Shown: positions 53,594-62,335 of the stretch, in pieces
Layout: every line of letters begins with the position of its first letter
Numbering within the stretch: the stretch's first letter is position 1
Assembly (NCBI GenBank): GCA_018380885.1
Contig: JAGZSY010000015.1
Location: 62,001-126,000 of the forward strand
DNA: 64,000 nucleotides
Direction of reading: 5' to 3'
Source of the DNA: Enterocloster asparagiformis
Lineage (GTDB): Bacteria > Bacillota > Clostridia > Lachnospirales > Lachnospiraceae
The notes under the pieces: model-generated
The model's database searches: none
The model's input: the letters and a program-made list of their open reading frames with translations, nothing else
Told to the model about the DNA's origin: nothing
Position numbers and translations under genes: made by a program

Positions 53594-54958
53594 ATGGAAA
53601 CTACAACCCAACAGACGCGCAGCCTGGCCGCTTATCTCTGCAGCATGGATGTTTCCAAGTTCAGCGATCACACGGTTGATATCACAAAAATGTGCATCGA
53701 AGACTTCATTGGTGTCGCCATCGCCGGTTCCGCCAAGAAGGAATCCGCAATCTGGAAGGAGTATTACTCCGGAAAGATCACCGCGCCCCAGGCTTCCACC
53801 TTCCAGCCGGGCTTTGCACGGATGACAGTCGAGCAGGCCGCGGCGCTCAACGCGGTATTCGGACATGTGATGGACATGGACGACGTACATAACGCTTCCA
53901 TCACCCACCTGGCCGTGATCACGGTCCCCACAGCCTTCGCCCTGGGCCAGCAGCTGAAAAAGAGCGGCTCCGAGATCATCGAGGCCGTGGCCGCCGGGTA
54001 CGAGGCCGGCGCCAGAATCGGGGAGGCGATCAACCCTTCCTCTTATAAGTACTGGCATACCACCGGCGCTGTCGGCGCCTTTGCAGCCGGCGTGACAGCG
54101 GCGAAACTGCTGGGCCTGGACGAGGAGCAGATGGTGAACTGCCTCGGCTCCGCGGGCACACAGGCCGCCGGGCTGTGGGAATTTTTAGCCAGCGGCTCCA
54201 TGAGCAAGGTATTGCACACCGCCAACGCCAATCTGTGCGGGATGCGCTCCGCCGAGCTGGCAAAGCTGGGCTTCACCGGGGCTCCCACCATCCTGGAGGG
54301 CGACAGGGCCTTTGTGAACGCGCTGGCTCCGGAACCGGATTTGGACAGCCTGACAAAGGGCTTCGGCAAGGGGCTGCGCATTGAGGAGAACTCCTTCAAG
54401 CCGTACGCCTGCTGCCGCCACACCCACTCCGCCAACTACTGCGTCGAGAAAATCCTCTCCGCCCACGCGCTGGACCCCGAGGAGATCGTATCCATCACGG
54501 ACGACACCTACAGCACCGCGGTACAGACCACCAACAACCCCTATCCCGAGAATCCCTACGCGGCCAAATTCAGCCTTCAGTTCTGTATCGCCGCCGCCAT
54601 TGTGTTAAAGGATTTAAGCGACCGGACGTTCACGGTGGAGAACATTAACAATCCCAAGATCAAGGCCCTGATGGAAAAGATCAAGGTAAAGGTGAACAAG
54701 GAGCTGGACGACGAGTTCAGGGAGGATCCCAACCAGTGGTCCCACCGCCTGACCATCTGCCTGAAAAACGGAGAGACCATCACCGAGCAGGTGGATTACC
54801 CCATCGGCGACTTCAAGAATCCCTTTGACTGGGAGATGGCGGACCGCAAGTTCCGGCTTCTGACCGAGGATATGATCGGAGCCGAGGGCGCTTCCAAGCT
54901 GTTAGACAGGCTCCACAGCCTGGAAACTATACAGGATATCAATGAAATCTTTAATTAA
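53594..54958 (+). CDS. MmgE/PrpD family protein
   Basis: A protein of 454 residues. EDFIGVAIAGSAKKES, AALNAVFGHVMDMDDVHNASITHLAVITVPTAFALGQ, GYEAGARIGEAINPSSYKYWHTTGAVGAFAAG and KPYACCRHTHSANYCVEKIL are MmgE/PrpD signatures, with conserved His and Lys residues. The family includes 2-methylcitrate dehydratase, cis-aconitate decarboxylase and iminodisuccinate epimerase. AGGAGG supports the ATG at 53594. It heads an operon with a fumarase-like hydro-lyase, class II fumarase and malic enzyme, so a hydratase or isomerase step on a C4-C7 polycarboxylate is likely. Confidence 0.9.
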   Translation: METTTQQTRSLAAYLCSMDVSKFSDHTVDITKMCIEDFIGVAIAGSAKKESAIWKEYYSGKITAPQASTFQPGFARMTVEQAAALNAVFGHVMDMDDVHNASITHLAVITVPTAFALGQQLKKSGSEIIEAVAAGYEAGARIGEAINPSSYKYWHTTGAVGAFAAGVTAAKLLGLDEEQMVNCLGSAGTQAAGLWEFLASGSMSKVLHTANANLCGMRSAELAKLGFTGAPTILEGDRAFVNALAPEPDLDSLTKGFGKGLRIEENSFKPYACCRHTHSANYCVEKILSAHALDPEEIVSITDDTYSTAVQTTNNPYPENPYAAKFSLQFCIAAAIVLKDLSDRTFTVENINNPKIKALMEKIKVKVNKELDDEFREDPNQWSHRLTICLKNGETITEQVDYPIGDFKNPFDWEMADRKFRLLTEDMIGAEGASKLLDRLHSLETIQDINEIFN

Positions 54959-54984
54959 CTTTTTTACTATAAGGAGGTTCTACT

Positions 54985-55869
54985 ATGGACAATCAACTCA
55001 TTAAAACTGCCATGCACGATGCCTGCATCCGCGCCGTAACGGAGATTTCCGCGGACGTAAAGGGACTGGTTCAGGCTGCTCTGGACCGCGAGACAAACGA
55101 GACCGCAAAGAGCATGCTCTCTTCCATGCTGGAAAACCTGGATATCGCAAAAGCTCAGGATAAGGCTGTCTGCCAGTCCCCGGGCTACCCGACCACCTGG
55201 ATTTCCTACGGCGACGACAACTTCCCGTCCTTCGCCCACGACGTGATCTGCGAGGCTCTGGCCGAGGCTACCACCAAAGGCTACCTGCGTCCCAGCATCG
55301 TGGACCCGCTGACCCGCCACAATCCCGGCAACAACACCGGCGAGGGCGTTCCCAACATCGAGTACCAGTACCATCCCGGTCAGGAGTACGTGGACTTCAT
55401 CATCAGCTTTAAGGGCTGCGGCGCTGAGCTGGGCAATGCCATGAAGATCTTCACCACCGCCAACTTAAAGCTGAACCAGGATTTCGCCGGATTAAAGCGC
55501 TTTGTGCTGGAGACCGCGATCAACGCGGGCGGCAAGCCCTGTCCTCCCTTCGGTATCGGCATCGGCATCGGCGGCCAGATGGACGTCGCTTCCAAGTTAA
55601 GCCGCGAGGCGATCAGCACCCGCAGATGGGATGACACCAACTCCGATCCCCTGCTGGCACGTCTGGAGGATGAGCTGAGAGACAACATCAACGCACTGGG
55701 CTTAGGCGCGGCCGGAACCGGCGGCGACACCGTATGTCTGGCTGTCAAGATCGGCAGAGCGGCGACCCATACCGCCATCGCTCCCGTTGCCATCAACTTC
55801 CACTGCTGGGTGGCAAGACGCGCCGGAATCCGCATCTACAACGACGGCCGTATCGAGAAATTACTGTAA
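54985..55869 (+). CDS. Class I fumarase / tartrate dehydratase-like hydro-lyase, alpha subunit
   Basis: A protein of 294 residues that forms the iron-sulfur half of a class I hydro-lyase. Expected cluster cysteines are in the AVCQSPGYPTTWISYGDD region, ISFKGCGAELGNAMKIF and GAAGTGGDTVCLAVKIG. NKPCPPFGIGIGIGGQMDV-like KPCPPFGIGIGIGGQMDVA is also typical. It needs the beta subunit encoded 32 bp downstream. Members are fumarase, L-tartrate dehydratase and mesaconase. AAGGAGG supports the ATG. Confidence 0.92.
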   Translation: MDNQLIKTAMHDACIRAVTEISADVKGLVQAALDRETNETAKSMLSSMLENLDIAKAQDKAVCQSPGYPTTWISYGDDNFPSFAHDVICEALAEATTKGYLRPSIVDPLTRHNPGNNTGEGVPNIEYQYHPGQEYVDFIISFKGCGAELGNAMKIFTTANLKLNQDFAGLKRFVLETAINAGGKPCPPFGIGIGIGGQMDVASKLSREAISTRRWDDTNSDPLLARLEDELRDNINALGLGAAGTGGDTVCLAVKIGRAATHTAIAPVAINFHCWVARRAGIRIYNDGRIEKLL

Positions 55870-55901
55870 AATCGAATATACATATAAAGGAGATCTGTCT
55901 T

Positions 55902-56495
55902 ATGGATAAGAAAGTATTGACAATGCCTCTGAAGGAAGAGGACGTTCGTGAGCTCAAAATCGGCGATGTGGTATACTTAACCGGCCATATCTATACCGCC
56001 AGAGACATGGGGCACTTAAAGATCCGCGAGCTGCTTGAGGCGGGCAAGCCCCTTCCCAAGGACTTCACCGGAGCCGCAATCTTCCACGCCGGCCCCGTAT
56101 GCCTGAAAAACGAGGACGGTTCCTGGCGTCTGAACGTAATCGGACCCACCACCAGCATCCGCATGGAGCCCCACGCAGACGTTGTGGGCAAGATGGGCAT
56201 CAAGGCTGTCATCGGCAAGGGCGGCATGGAGAAGGGAACCCTGGATGCCTGCGAGAAATACGGCTACGTGTACCTTCAGGCGGCTCCCGGCTGCGCTGCG
56301 AAGCTGGCTCAGGGAATCAAGTCCGTGTACGATGTGACCTGGTTCGAGATGGGTATGCCGGAGGCTCTGTGGGATCTGGAAGCAGTTGAGTTCGGCCCCC
56401 TGGTAGTGGGCATGGACACCCATCAGAACAGCATTTACAAGAATTTAAAAGAGGCGGCGTTAAAGAAACTGGATGAGATTTATCCGGAGGACTAA
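55902..56495 (+). CDS. Class I fumarase / tartrate dehydratase-like hydro-lyase, beta subunit
   Basis: A protein of 197 residues. LKIGDVVYLTGHIYTARDMGHLK, FTGAAIFHAGPVCLKN, VIGPTTSIRMEPHADVVGKMGIKAVIGKGGM and the late VTWFEMGMPEALWDLEAVEFGPLVVGMD (shown in parts) match the beta subunit of class I hydro-lyases. The ATG at 55902 follows AAAGGAG. An upstream in-frame extension into the alpha gene is not credible. A separate class II fumarase in the same operon suggests this enzyme has a substrate other than fumarate/malate. Confidence 0.92.
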   Translation: MDKKVLTMPLKEEDVRELKIGDVVYLTGHIYTARDMGHLKIRELLEAGKPLPKDFTGAAIFHAGPVCLKNEDGSWRLNVIGPTTSIRMEPHADVVGKMGIKAVIGKGGMEKGTLDACEKYGYVYLQAAPGCAAKLAQGIKSVYDVTWFEMGMPEALWDLEAVEFGPLVVGMDTHQNSIYKNLKEAALKKLDEIYPED

Positions 56496-56509
56496 TGCAT
56501 AAAAAACAA

Positions 56510-56537
56510 GGCGGCAGCTAGTGAGGCAGCTGCCGCC
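56510..56537 (+). other. Intercistronic stem-loop before fumC
   Basis: GGCGGCAGCT (56510-56519) pairs perfectly with AGCTGCCGCC (56528-56537). No T run follows, so read-through into fumC is likely. Confidence 0.5.
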
Positions 56538-56572
56538 GGAAACCGTTTATATTATTTGGGAGGAGTGAAATT

Positions 56573-57937
56573 ATGGATTTTCGAATCGAACATGACTCAA
56601 TGGGCGAAGTGCAGGTCCCCGCAGACCGTTATTGGGGCGCGCAGACCCAGAGAAGCTTCGAGAACTTCAAGATTGGAATCGAGAAGATTCCGATGGAAAT
56701 CATCCGGGCGTTTGCAATCTTAAAAAAGGCGGCTGCCATGGCCAACAACCGTCTGGGCAAGCTGGATGAGAAGCGTTTGGACCTGATTTCCCAGGCCTGT
56801 GACGAGATACTTGCCGGCAAGCTGGACGGGCATTTCCCGCTGGCCGTATGGCAGACAGGCAGCGGAACCCAGTCCAACATGAACGTCAACGAAGTGATTG
56901 CCAACCGCGGCAACGAAATCGCAGGAGAAAAGCTTCTGCATCCAAACGATCACTCCAACATGTCCCAGAGTTCCAACGATACGTTTCCCACAGCCATGCA
57001 CATCGCTGCTGCGGTATCCATTGAAGACCAGCTGCTTCCAAGCATCGATCTTTTAATCGGAACTTTTGACCGTCTGATGAAAGAAAATGAGGGAATCATC
57101 AAGACCGGGCGCACCCATCTTCAGGATGCCACTCCGATCACGTTCTCCCAGGAGATCAGCGGCTGGAAAAACATGCTGGAGAAGTCCAGAGAGATGCTGG
57201 TGATGAGCCTTTCGGGCCTGCGCGAGCTGGCTCTGGGCGGCACAGCCGTGGGCACCGGCTTAAACGCGCCCAAGGGATTTGACACAGAGGTGGCAAAGGC
57301 AGTTTCCGAGCTGACCGGCAAGGATTTCAAGACCGCTGCCAACAAGTTCCACTCCCTGACCAGCAAGGACGAGCTGGTATTCGCCCACGGGGCCTTAAAG
57401 GGCCTTGCGGCAAACATGATGAAGATCGCCAACGACGTCCGCTGGCTGGCCAGCGGCCCCCGCTGCGGCCTGGGCGAGATTCTGATTCCGGAGAACGAGC
57501 CGGGCAGCTCCATCATGCCGGGCAAAGTAAATCCGACCCAGTGCGAGTCCGTAACCATGGTCGCCGTGCAGGTAATGGCCAACGATGTAGCCGTGGGAAT
57601 GGCTGCATCCCAGGGCAACTTTGAACTGAACGTGTTCATGCCCGTGTGCATTTACAATTTCCTGCAATCCGTGCGCCTTCTGTCCGATTCCCTGGTCTCC
57701 TTCAACAACAACTGCGCTGTTGGAATCAAGGCCAACAAGGAAAAGATGGACGACAACCTGCATCGCTCACTGATGCTGGTGACCTGCTTGAACCCGCATA
57801 TCGGCTACGAGAACGCGGCTAAGACGGCGAAGAAAGCCTTCAAGGAGAACATTTCCCTGAAGGAGGCCTGCGTAGCGCTGGGCTTCCTGACCGCGGAGAA
57901 GTTCGACGAGGTATTCAAGCCCGAACAGATGGTATAA
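56573..57937 (+). CDS. fumC: Class II fumarate hydratase
   Basis: A protein of 454 residues, the normal FumC length. DSMGEVQVPADRYWGAQTQRS, VWQTGSGTQSNMNVNEV, MSQSSNDTFPTAMHIAA, GRTHLQDATPITFSQE and the GSSIMPGKVNPTQCE loop are all present. It interconverts fumarate and malate without an iron-sulfur cluster. GGGAGGAG precedes the ATG. A malic enzyme follows, so malate made here can be oxidised to pyruvate. Confidence 0.95.
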   Translation: MDFRIEHDSMGEVQVPADRYWGAQTQRSFENFKIGIEKIPMEIIRAFAILKKAAAMANNRLGKLDEKRLDLISQACDEILAGKLDGHFPLAVWQTGSGTQSNMNVNEVIANRGNEIAGEKLLHPNDHSNMSQSSNDTFPTAMHIAAAVSIEDQLLPSIDLLIGTFDRLMKENEGIIKTGRTHLQDATPITFSQEISGWKNMLEKSREMLVMSLSGLRELALGGTAVGTGLNAPKGFDTEVAKAVSELTGKDFKTAANKFHSLTSKDELVFAHGALKGLAANMMKIANDVRWLASGPRCGLGEILIPENEPGSSIMPGKVNPTQCESVTMVAVQVMANDVAVGMAASQGNFELNVFMPVCIYNFLQSVRLLSDSLVSFNNNCAVGIKANKEKMDDNLHRSLMLVTCLNPHIGYENAAKTAKKAFKENISLKEACVALGFLTAEKFDEVFKPEQMV

Positions 57938-57961
57938 ACCGTTTTGTAAATCAAGTCATCT

Positions 57962-57987
57962 GCCGGGCGGCCCCGTGGCCGTCCGGC
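57962..57987 (+). other. Intercistronic stem-loop between fumC and the malic enzyme gene
   Basis: GCCGGGCGGCC (57962-57972) pairs with GGCCGTCCGGC (57977-57987), 11 bp with one G-U pair. No T run follows. Confidence 0.5.
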
Positions 57988-58015
57988 TCAAGCGTGTTAA
58001 AGGAGGACACAGACC

Positions 58016-59185
58016 ATGGATGTAAACAAAGCTTCACTGGATATGCACTATGAACTGGGAGGAAAGATCGAGGTCATCTCCCGCAAGAAAATTGAGACAA
58101 GAGAAGATTTATCGTTAGCATACACACCCGGCGTGGCCGAGCCCTGCCGGGTGATCGCCAAGGACTACGAACAGTCCTTCAAGCTGACCCGCCGCTCCAA
58201 CCTGGTGGCGGTGATCACCGACGGCACCGCCGTTTTAGGCCTGGGAGACATCGGCCCCGCGGCCGGCATGCCGGTTATGGAGGGCAAATGCGCCCTGTTT
58301 AAAGAGTTTGCGGACGTGGACGCGTTCCCGCTCTGCATCGACTCCAAGGATACCGACACCATTGTACAGACCATCTATCTGATCTCCAAGAGCTTCGGCG
58401 GAATCAATCTGGAGGACATCGCCGCCCCCAGATGCTTTGAGATCGAGCGCCGCTTGAAGGAGATGTGCGACATTCCCGTATTCCACGACGACCAGCACGG
58501 CACCGCCATCGTGGTCGCCGCCGCCCTGATCAACGCCATCAAAGTGACCGGCAAGGAGATGGGCAAGATCAAGATTGTCATCAACGGCGCCGGCGCGGCC
58601 GGTATCGCCATCGGCAAGCTGTTGATCAGCATGGGCTTTGGAAATGTTGTGATGTGCGACATTAACGGCATCATCTGCGAGGGCGACCAGGGCTTAAACG
58701 CTGGCCAGGAGGAGATTTCCCACATCAGCAACCTGAACAAGGAGCACGGCACCTTGGCCGACGCCCTGAAGGGCGCCGATGCTTTCGTGGGCGTATCCCG
58801 GCCCAATCTGGTCACCAAAGAGATGGTGGCTTCCATGAATAAAGGAATCGTGTTCGCCATGGCCAACCCCACCCCGGAGATCATGCCGGACGAGGCGAAG
58901 GCGGGCGGCGCCGCGGTGATCGGCACCGGGCGTTCCGATTTCCCCAACCAGATCAACAACGTTCTGGTATTCCCCGGCATCTTCAAGGGCGCGCTGTCCG
59001 TGCGGGCCAAGGAGATCACCGAGACCATGAAGCAGCGGGCGGCCTACGCCATCGCCAGCATGATCCCGGACGAGGAGCTGAACGCCGAGAACATTATCCC
59101 GTCGCCCCTGAACAAGGGCGTGGCCGCCGTTGTGGCGAAGGCAGTTGCCGACACCGCAGTGGAGGAAGGGATCGCCCGGATTTAG
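58016..59185 (+). CDS. Malic enzyme (short bacterial form)
   Basis: A protein of 389 residues. [78 protein letters not shown] and [16 protein letters not shown] are malic enzyme signatures, with the NAD(P) loop GAGAAG. It oxidatively decarboxylates malate to pyruvate. It closes the polycarboxylate operon. The coenzyme (NAD or NADP) was not determined. Confidence 0.94.
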   Translation: MDVNKASLDMHYELGGKIEVISRKKIETREDLSLAYTPGVAEPCRVIAKDYEQSFKLTRRSNLVAVITDGTAVLGLGDIGPAAGMPVMEGKCALFKEFADVDAFPLCIDSKDTDTIVQTIYLISKSFGGINLEDIAAPRCFEIERRLKEMCDIPVFHDDQHGTAIVVAAALINAIKVTGKEMGKIKIVINGAGAAGIAIGKLLISMGFGNVVMCDINGIICEGDQGLNAGQEEISHISNLNKEHGTLADALKGADAFVGVSRPNLVTKEMVASMNKGIVFAMANPTPEIMPDEAKAGGAAVIGTGRSDFPNQINNVLVFPGIFKGALSVRAKEITETMKQRAAYAIASMIPDEELNAENIIPSPLNKGVAAVVAKAVADTAVEEGIARI

Positions 59186-59280
59186 GGCGCATCGCGGCGC
59201 GGCGAAAAAACAGCCGCCCGGCGCCGGGGGTAGAACTGTAATATCTCCCGGAGTTCTCAGGGGCTCCGGGGTTATTAAAC

Positions 59281-59310
59281 AACCGTCCGCCGGAAGGCCG
59301 GCGGGCGGTT
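59281..59310 (+). terminator. Hairpin after the malic enzyme operon
   Basis: AACCGTCCGCCGG (59281-59293) pairs with CCGGCGGGCGGTT (59298-59310), 13 bp with one G-U. There is no T run; it may act with the stronger element at 59343-59393. Confidence 0.45.
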
Positions 59311-59342
59311 GCATATAACTGCTTAATTGCAGGACCTCTCAT

Positions 59343-59393
59343 AAAAAGTACGGCCGTCAGGTGATTTGCCACACCTGACGGCCGTGCTTTTTT
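59343..59393. terminator. Bidirectional terminator separating the malate operon from the NTPase cassette
   Basis: ACGGCCGTCAGGTG (59350-59363) pairs perfectly with CACCTGACGGCCGT (59372-59385). Six T follow on the plus strand and five on the minus strand. Confidence 0.85.
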
Positions 59394-59467
59394 GCTGCGG
59401 AAATTGGTGGAGCGTCGTCGAATGCATATTCTACCAGACAATCAATGTTTGGAGTGATTTCTCTTGA

Positions 59468-60970
59468 TCAGCGCGGACGCTTGATTCCGCCTCTCCGTTT
59501 CAGACCAAAGCCATGGAGGTAGATTTCCGGAACATTGATTCTGCCATCCCCTGTCTCAATAACAATACCTAAGGTTTTTAAAGCCTCCAGCAATTCATTA
59601 GACGTATTTCCTGGCAGCGTCCCACGCTTCTCCTCCGACCACAAATCCGGATCCAAATATCGCAGAAATTCCTGGCGGGTCATCAGCATGGACTGCCTTC
59701 TTAGGTTGTTACTAAGCGTTTCAAGCCATCCGTACTCTTCGAGTTTGAGTTCATTAACCCGATCCTCGGACACCTCCGTCAAAGCGCCCTGTAGGCTTGA
59801 TGGGGATAACAAACGCTCGTATTCCAGCTTTGTGATCTCATCATAATTTTCGATCATTTTTTTTGCTGCAAAGACAAAGCATTTCAAAAACGGACGCGGA
59901 GACAAATCTCCATTTGCATCCTGTATATGGTTGGGGACCCAGGTATAGCTCAAACCCTTTTTCGGATTTTTTCCCATATATTTCCCTATCATTTTTTCAA
60001 TAAATGCTTTTAACGCCATCTCAGAATCACCCGGCATGTAACCAAGCGCTTCCTTCGTCACAGGATGCAGCAGCCCCGGTATCTCTTTTAAATATGCCTC
60101 CGCCACCATATTTCCACAGTTTGCAATGCGTTTGACAAGCAAGCGGTACAGAGATAGTGAATCCCACTTCAGTTCCAGGTGATACGCCCGCATTTTAGAT
60201 GAATCCACGAAATGAAGAGCATCAGCATTATATAGGTCGCTCCTCAGAAATATCTTCGCTTTCAGACTCCTCCACCGGTTGTTGTGAGTGAACCAAAAGC
60301 TCAACAGAGTCCGAATATAGATGAATAAATCTGCATACTTTGAGCAAATACGATCCAATTCATCATACACAAAATAAATATTGCAGGATTTAGCCGCAAA
60401 ATAATTGTCGCAGCAGTCCAGAAATGCCTCCCACTTTTCAATGTTGTCACACATCCATTGAAGCCAAAGCCCAGGCTGATTGCTATTTTCGGTTAACTTT
60501 CTAAAAATATCCTCGCCTAAACACTCTAAGGCAAGTTTTTCTATCTCCGGCTCATCCGAACACAGTCTAAACAGTGAGGAACAGATAAACCCTCCCCAAA
60601 TTGCCGTAATAATATCTTCGTCTTTAGAAGCCGCATATGTGGTACATGTGCTTGGGCCCGGAAAAAGCGTGGATGCCCTTCCCGTATACCCAACAATAAA
60701 TTTTGAATCCCGCCTGTCCGTATATCTGCTGAGGTCCGCCTCGCTTATGATATGATCAAATCCGCTTTGCGAGGTAATCATCCGAAAAAGCGCTGTTTTC
60801 CCCGCCCCCCTGCCTCCGGTTATGAGAAAAACCCTATGATCCGCCAGTTTACTGTAGCTGCGCAGCGGGAGAAAATTGGCCGGTAAATTTTCTTCATCTT
60901 CTCCGGTAGCCGTTTCCGGCGCAATATTGGAAAGCGATTCCAGCATGGAGATCTTGTCCTCTACTGTCAT
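59468..60970 (-). CDS. P-loop ATPase of unknown function, third gene of a HEPN/ParA-like cassette
   Basis: A protein of 500 residues. Walker A is TGGRGAGKT (residues 51-59) and Walker B is IYFVYDELDR (about 198-207), as in STAND/KAP-type or Orc-like ATPases. The C-terminal third looks winged-helix-like (MLMTRQEFLRYLDPDLW...LLEALKTLGIVIETGDGRIN, in parts). No membrane segments or nuclease motif were recognised. The ATG at 60970 overlaps the preceding gene's stop (ATGA), so both are translated together. Codon use is visibly AT-richer than the neighbours, suggesting horizontal acquisition. It may be a sensor or motor of a conflict system. Confidence 0.8.
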   Translation of the reverse strand: MTVEDKISMLESLSNIAPETATGEDEENLPANFLPLRSYSKLADHRVFLITGGRGAGKTALFRMITSQSGFDHIISEADLSRYTDRRDSKFIVGYTGRASTLFPGPSTCTTYAASKDEDIITAIWGGFICSSLFRLCSDEPEIEKLALECLGEDIFRKLTENSNQPGLWLQWMCDNIEKWEAFLDCCDNYFAAKSCNIYFVYDELDRICSKYADLFIYIRTLLSFWFTHNNRWRSLKAKIFLRSDLYNADALHFVDSSKMRAYHLELKWDSLSLYRLLVKRIANCGNMVAEAYLKEIPGLLHPVTKEALGYMPGDSEMALKAFIEKMIGKYMGKNPKKGLSYTWVPNHIQDANGDLSPRPFLKCFVFAAKKMIENYDEITKLEYERLLSPSSLQGALTEVSEDRVNELKLEEYGWLETLSNNLRRQSMLMTRQEFLRYLDPDLWSEEKRGTLPGNTSNELLEALKTLGIVIETGDGRINVPEIYLHGFGLKRRGGIKRPR

Positions 60971-62310
60971 CCTTTTTCCTCCTCTCCAAACCAAGTTTCG
61001 ATCCGGTTCTTAATCGCCTCATAGGCCGGACCGGTCAGGCGCTGAGCCAGTTCCTGAACTCTCGCATTGTCGCTGGGACTTCCCCCCGAAAACAGCTTAA
61101 TATCTCTCTTTAAGTCGTTCTCAAACGGAAGATACATCGGGCTGTGGGCCACTCCCTGGGCTTCCGGACCAGCCACCTCCTCACCCTCCGTGTAATAATT
61201 TTCCAGGCAAACCATATACGCTTTTTGCAGGAATTGTTTTCTCGCCTCCAATGCCGCTTCGCTTATGCCATCGCACATGCAGTCCACAATCGCAACCGGC
61301 ATATCGTCCGCATGGCTCTCGGCGATTGTCCGCAAAACCTGTGTCAGGCCATCCCACGACTGCCGGGAATGATTCCCGAACAACACGGTTCCGTGGGGTA
61401 TTTGGGCGGCTACAATTCCTCCCATATCATGGAATCCGGCGCGGGCATCGATGAGAATGTAATCCACAGGATAACGCCTGGCGATATCTTCAAGCATCTC
61501 CGAAATCGACTGACGCAGCGCGCCTTCACAGTGATCCTGATAATCGATACGGCCCAATTTCTGCAGATAGTTTATATCCACCTTACCAGCCGCAAGTAGG
61601 TACAGATTACCGTCCGACTCCCGCAAAAGCGCCGGATCAGTCACATCCTGTACATAATCCCGAATATCGCGGCCAGAGTCTAACGGATGCTCGATCAGAT
61701 AATCCAAAACCCCATTTTGGATCGCCTCATCATCAAAAAACAGCGTGGATAAACCGGGCGCCTCAATGTCCGTATCGACCATTATTACATTTTTTCCCTG
61801 CCTGACCAGCAAAAGTGCCACCGCAGCCAGCGCGGTGGTCCGTCCCATTCCTCCTTTAAACGAATAGAATGAAACGACCTTAGGCTTTCTCCCATCCAGC
61901 GTCTCCTCATAAGGCCATACTGAATTCTGAAGCCGGTTTGTGGCGATCCATGCTTTTTTGGCAACCACCCGCTCTGAACGGTAAAATGAAATTCCATCCC
62001 ATTCCCCCCATTCCAGACGGTCTTCCCTCAGCAAATCCATCACCTCGGCCGGTGGATTCTTCTTCTGATCCTCCGCCTCCAACGAATACCAGTAAATATT
62101 TCCTCCAAAATATCCGCCCATCTGTTTTTCCATCTGATACCGAAACGCTCTTATCTGCGATTTCCCCGGATATCTCTGGCACTCGGCTAAAACCGCTATT
62201 TTTCCAAACACGTCCCGAATAATTGTAACGTCCCGCAATACAGCCTTATCCGTCCACGCCAATATTGCCAAGCGGGCAATCTCAAATTCATTGTTAAATA
62301 TAACCGGCAT
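60967..62310 (-). CDS. ParA/MinD-like NTPase with KGGMGRTT motif and novel N-terminal domain
   Basis: A protein of 447 residues. Residues 1-140 are an unrecognised domain with many aromatic residues (GGYFGGNIYWYSLEAED, WGEWDGISFYRSERVVAKKAW). Residues 141-400 are a deviant Walker A NTPase: FYSFKGGMGRTT (148-159), VDTDIEAPGLSTLFF (179-192) and Walker B DYILIDARAG (283-292). Arg replaces Lys of the usual KGGxGKTT, so the signature lysine is the first one (K152). This KGGxGRT type occurs in regulatory and defence-associated ParA-like proteins more than in partition ATPases. No ParB partner is nearby. AGGAGG supports the ATG. Confidence 0.85.
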   Translation of the reverse strand: MPVIFNNEFEIARLAILAWTDKAVLRDVTIIRDVFGKIAVLAECQRYPGKSQIRAFRYQMEKQMGGYFGGNIYWYSLEAEDQKKNPPAEVMDLLREDRLEWGEWDGISFYRSERVVAKKAWIATNRLQNSVWPYEETLDGRKPKVVSFYSFKGGMGRTTALAAVALLLVRQGKNVIMVDTDIEAPGLSTLFFDDEAIQNGVLDYLIEHPLDSGRDIRDYVQDVTDPALLRESDGNLYLLAAGKVDINYLQKLGRIDYQDHCEGALRQSISEMLEDIARRYPVDYILIDARAGFHDMGGIVAAQIPHGTVLFGNHSRQSWDGLTQVLRTIAESHADDMPVAIVDCMCDGISEAALEARKQFLQKAYMVCLENYYTEGEEVAGPEAQGVAHSPMYLPFENDLKRDIKLFSGGSPSDNARVQELAQRLTGPAYEAIKNRIETWFGEEEKG

Positions 62311-62335
62311 ATTTCCTCCTGAGATTCCATCTATC

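Noticed and set aside
59468..62310. Chromosome partition system (ParA/ParB-like)
   Set aside because: No ParB, no parS-like repeats, and the NTPase has KGGMGRTT plus an extra N-terminal domain; the partner is a P-loop ATPase.
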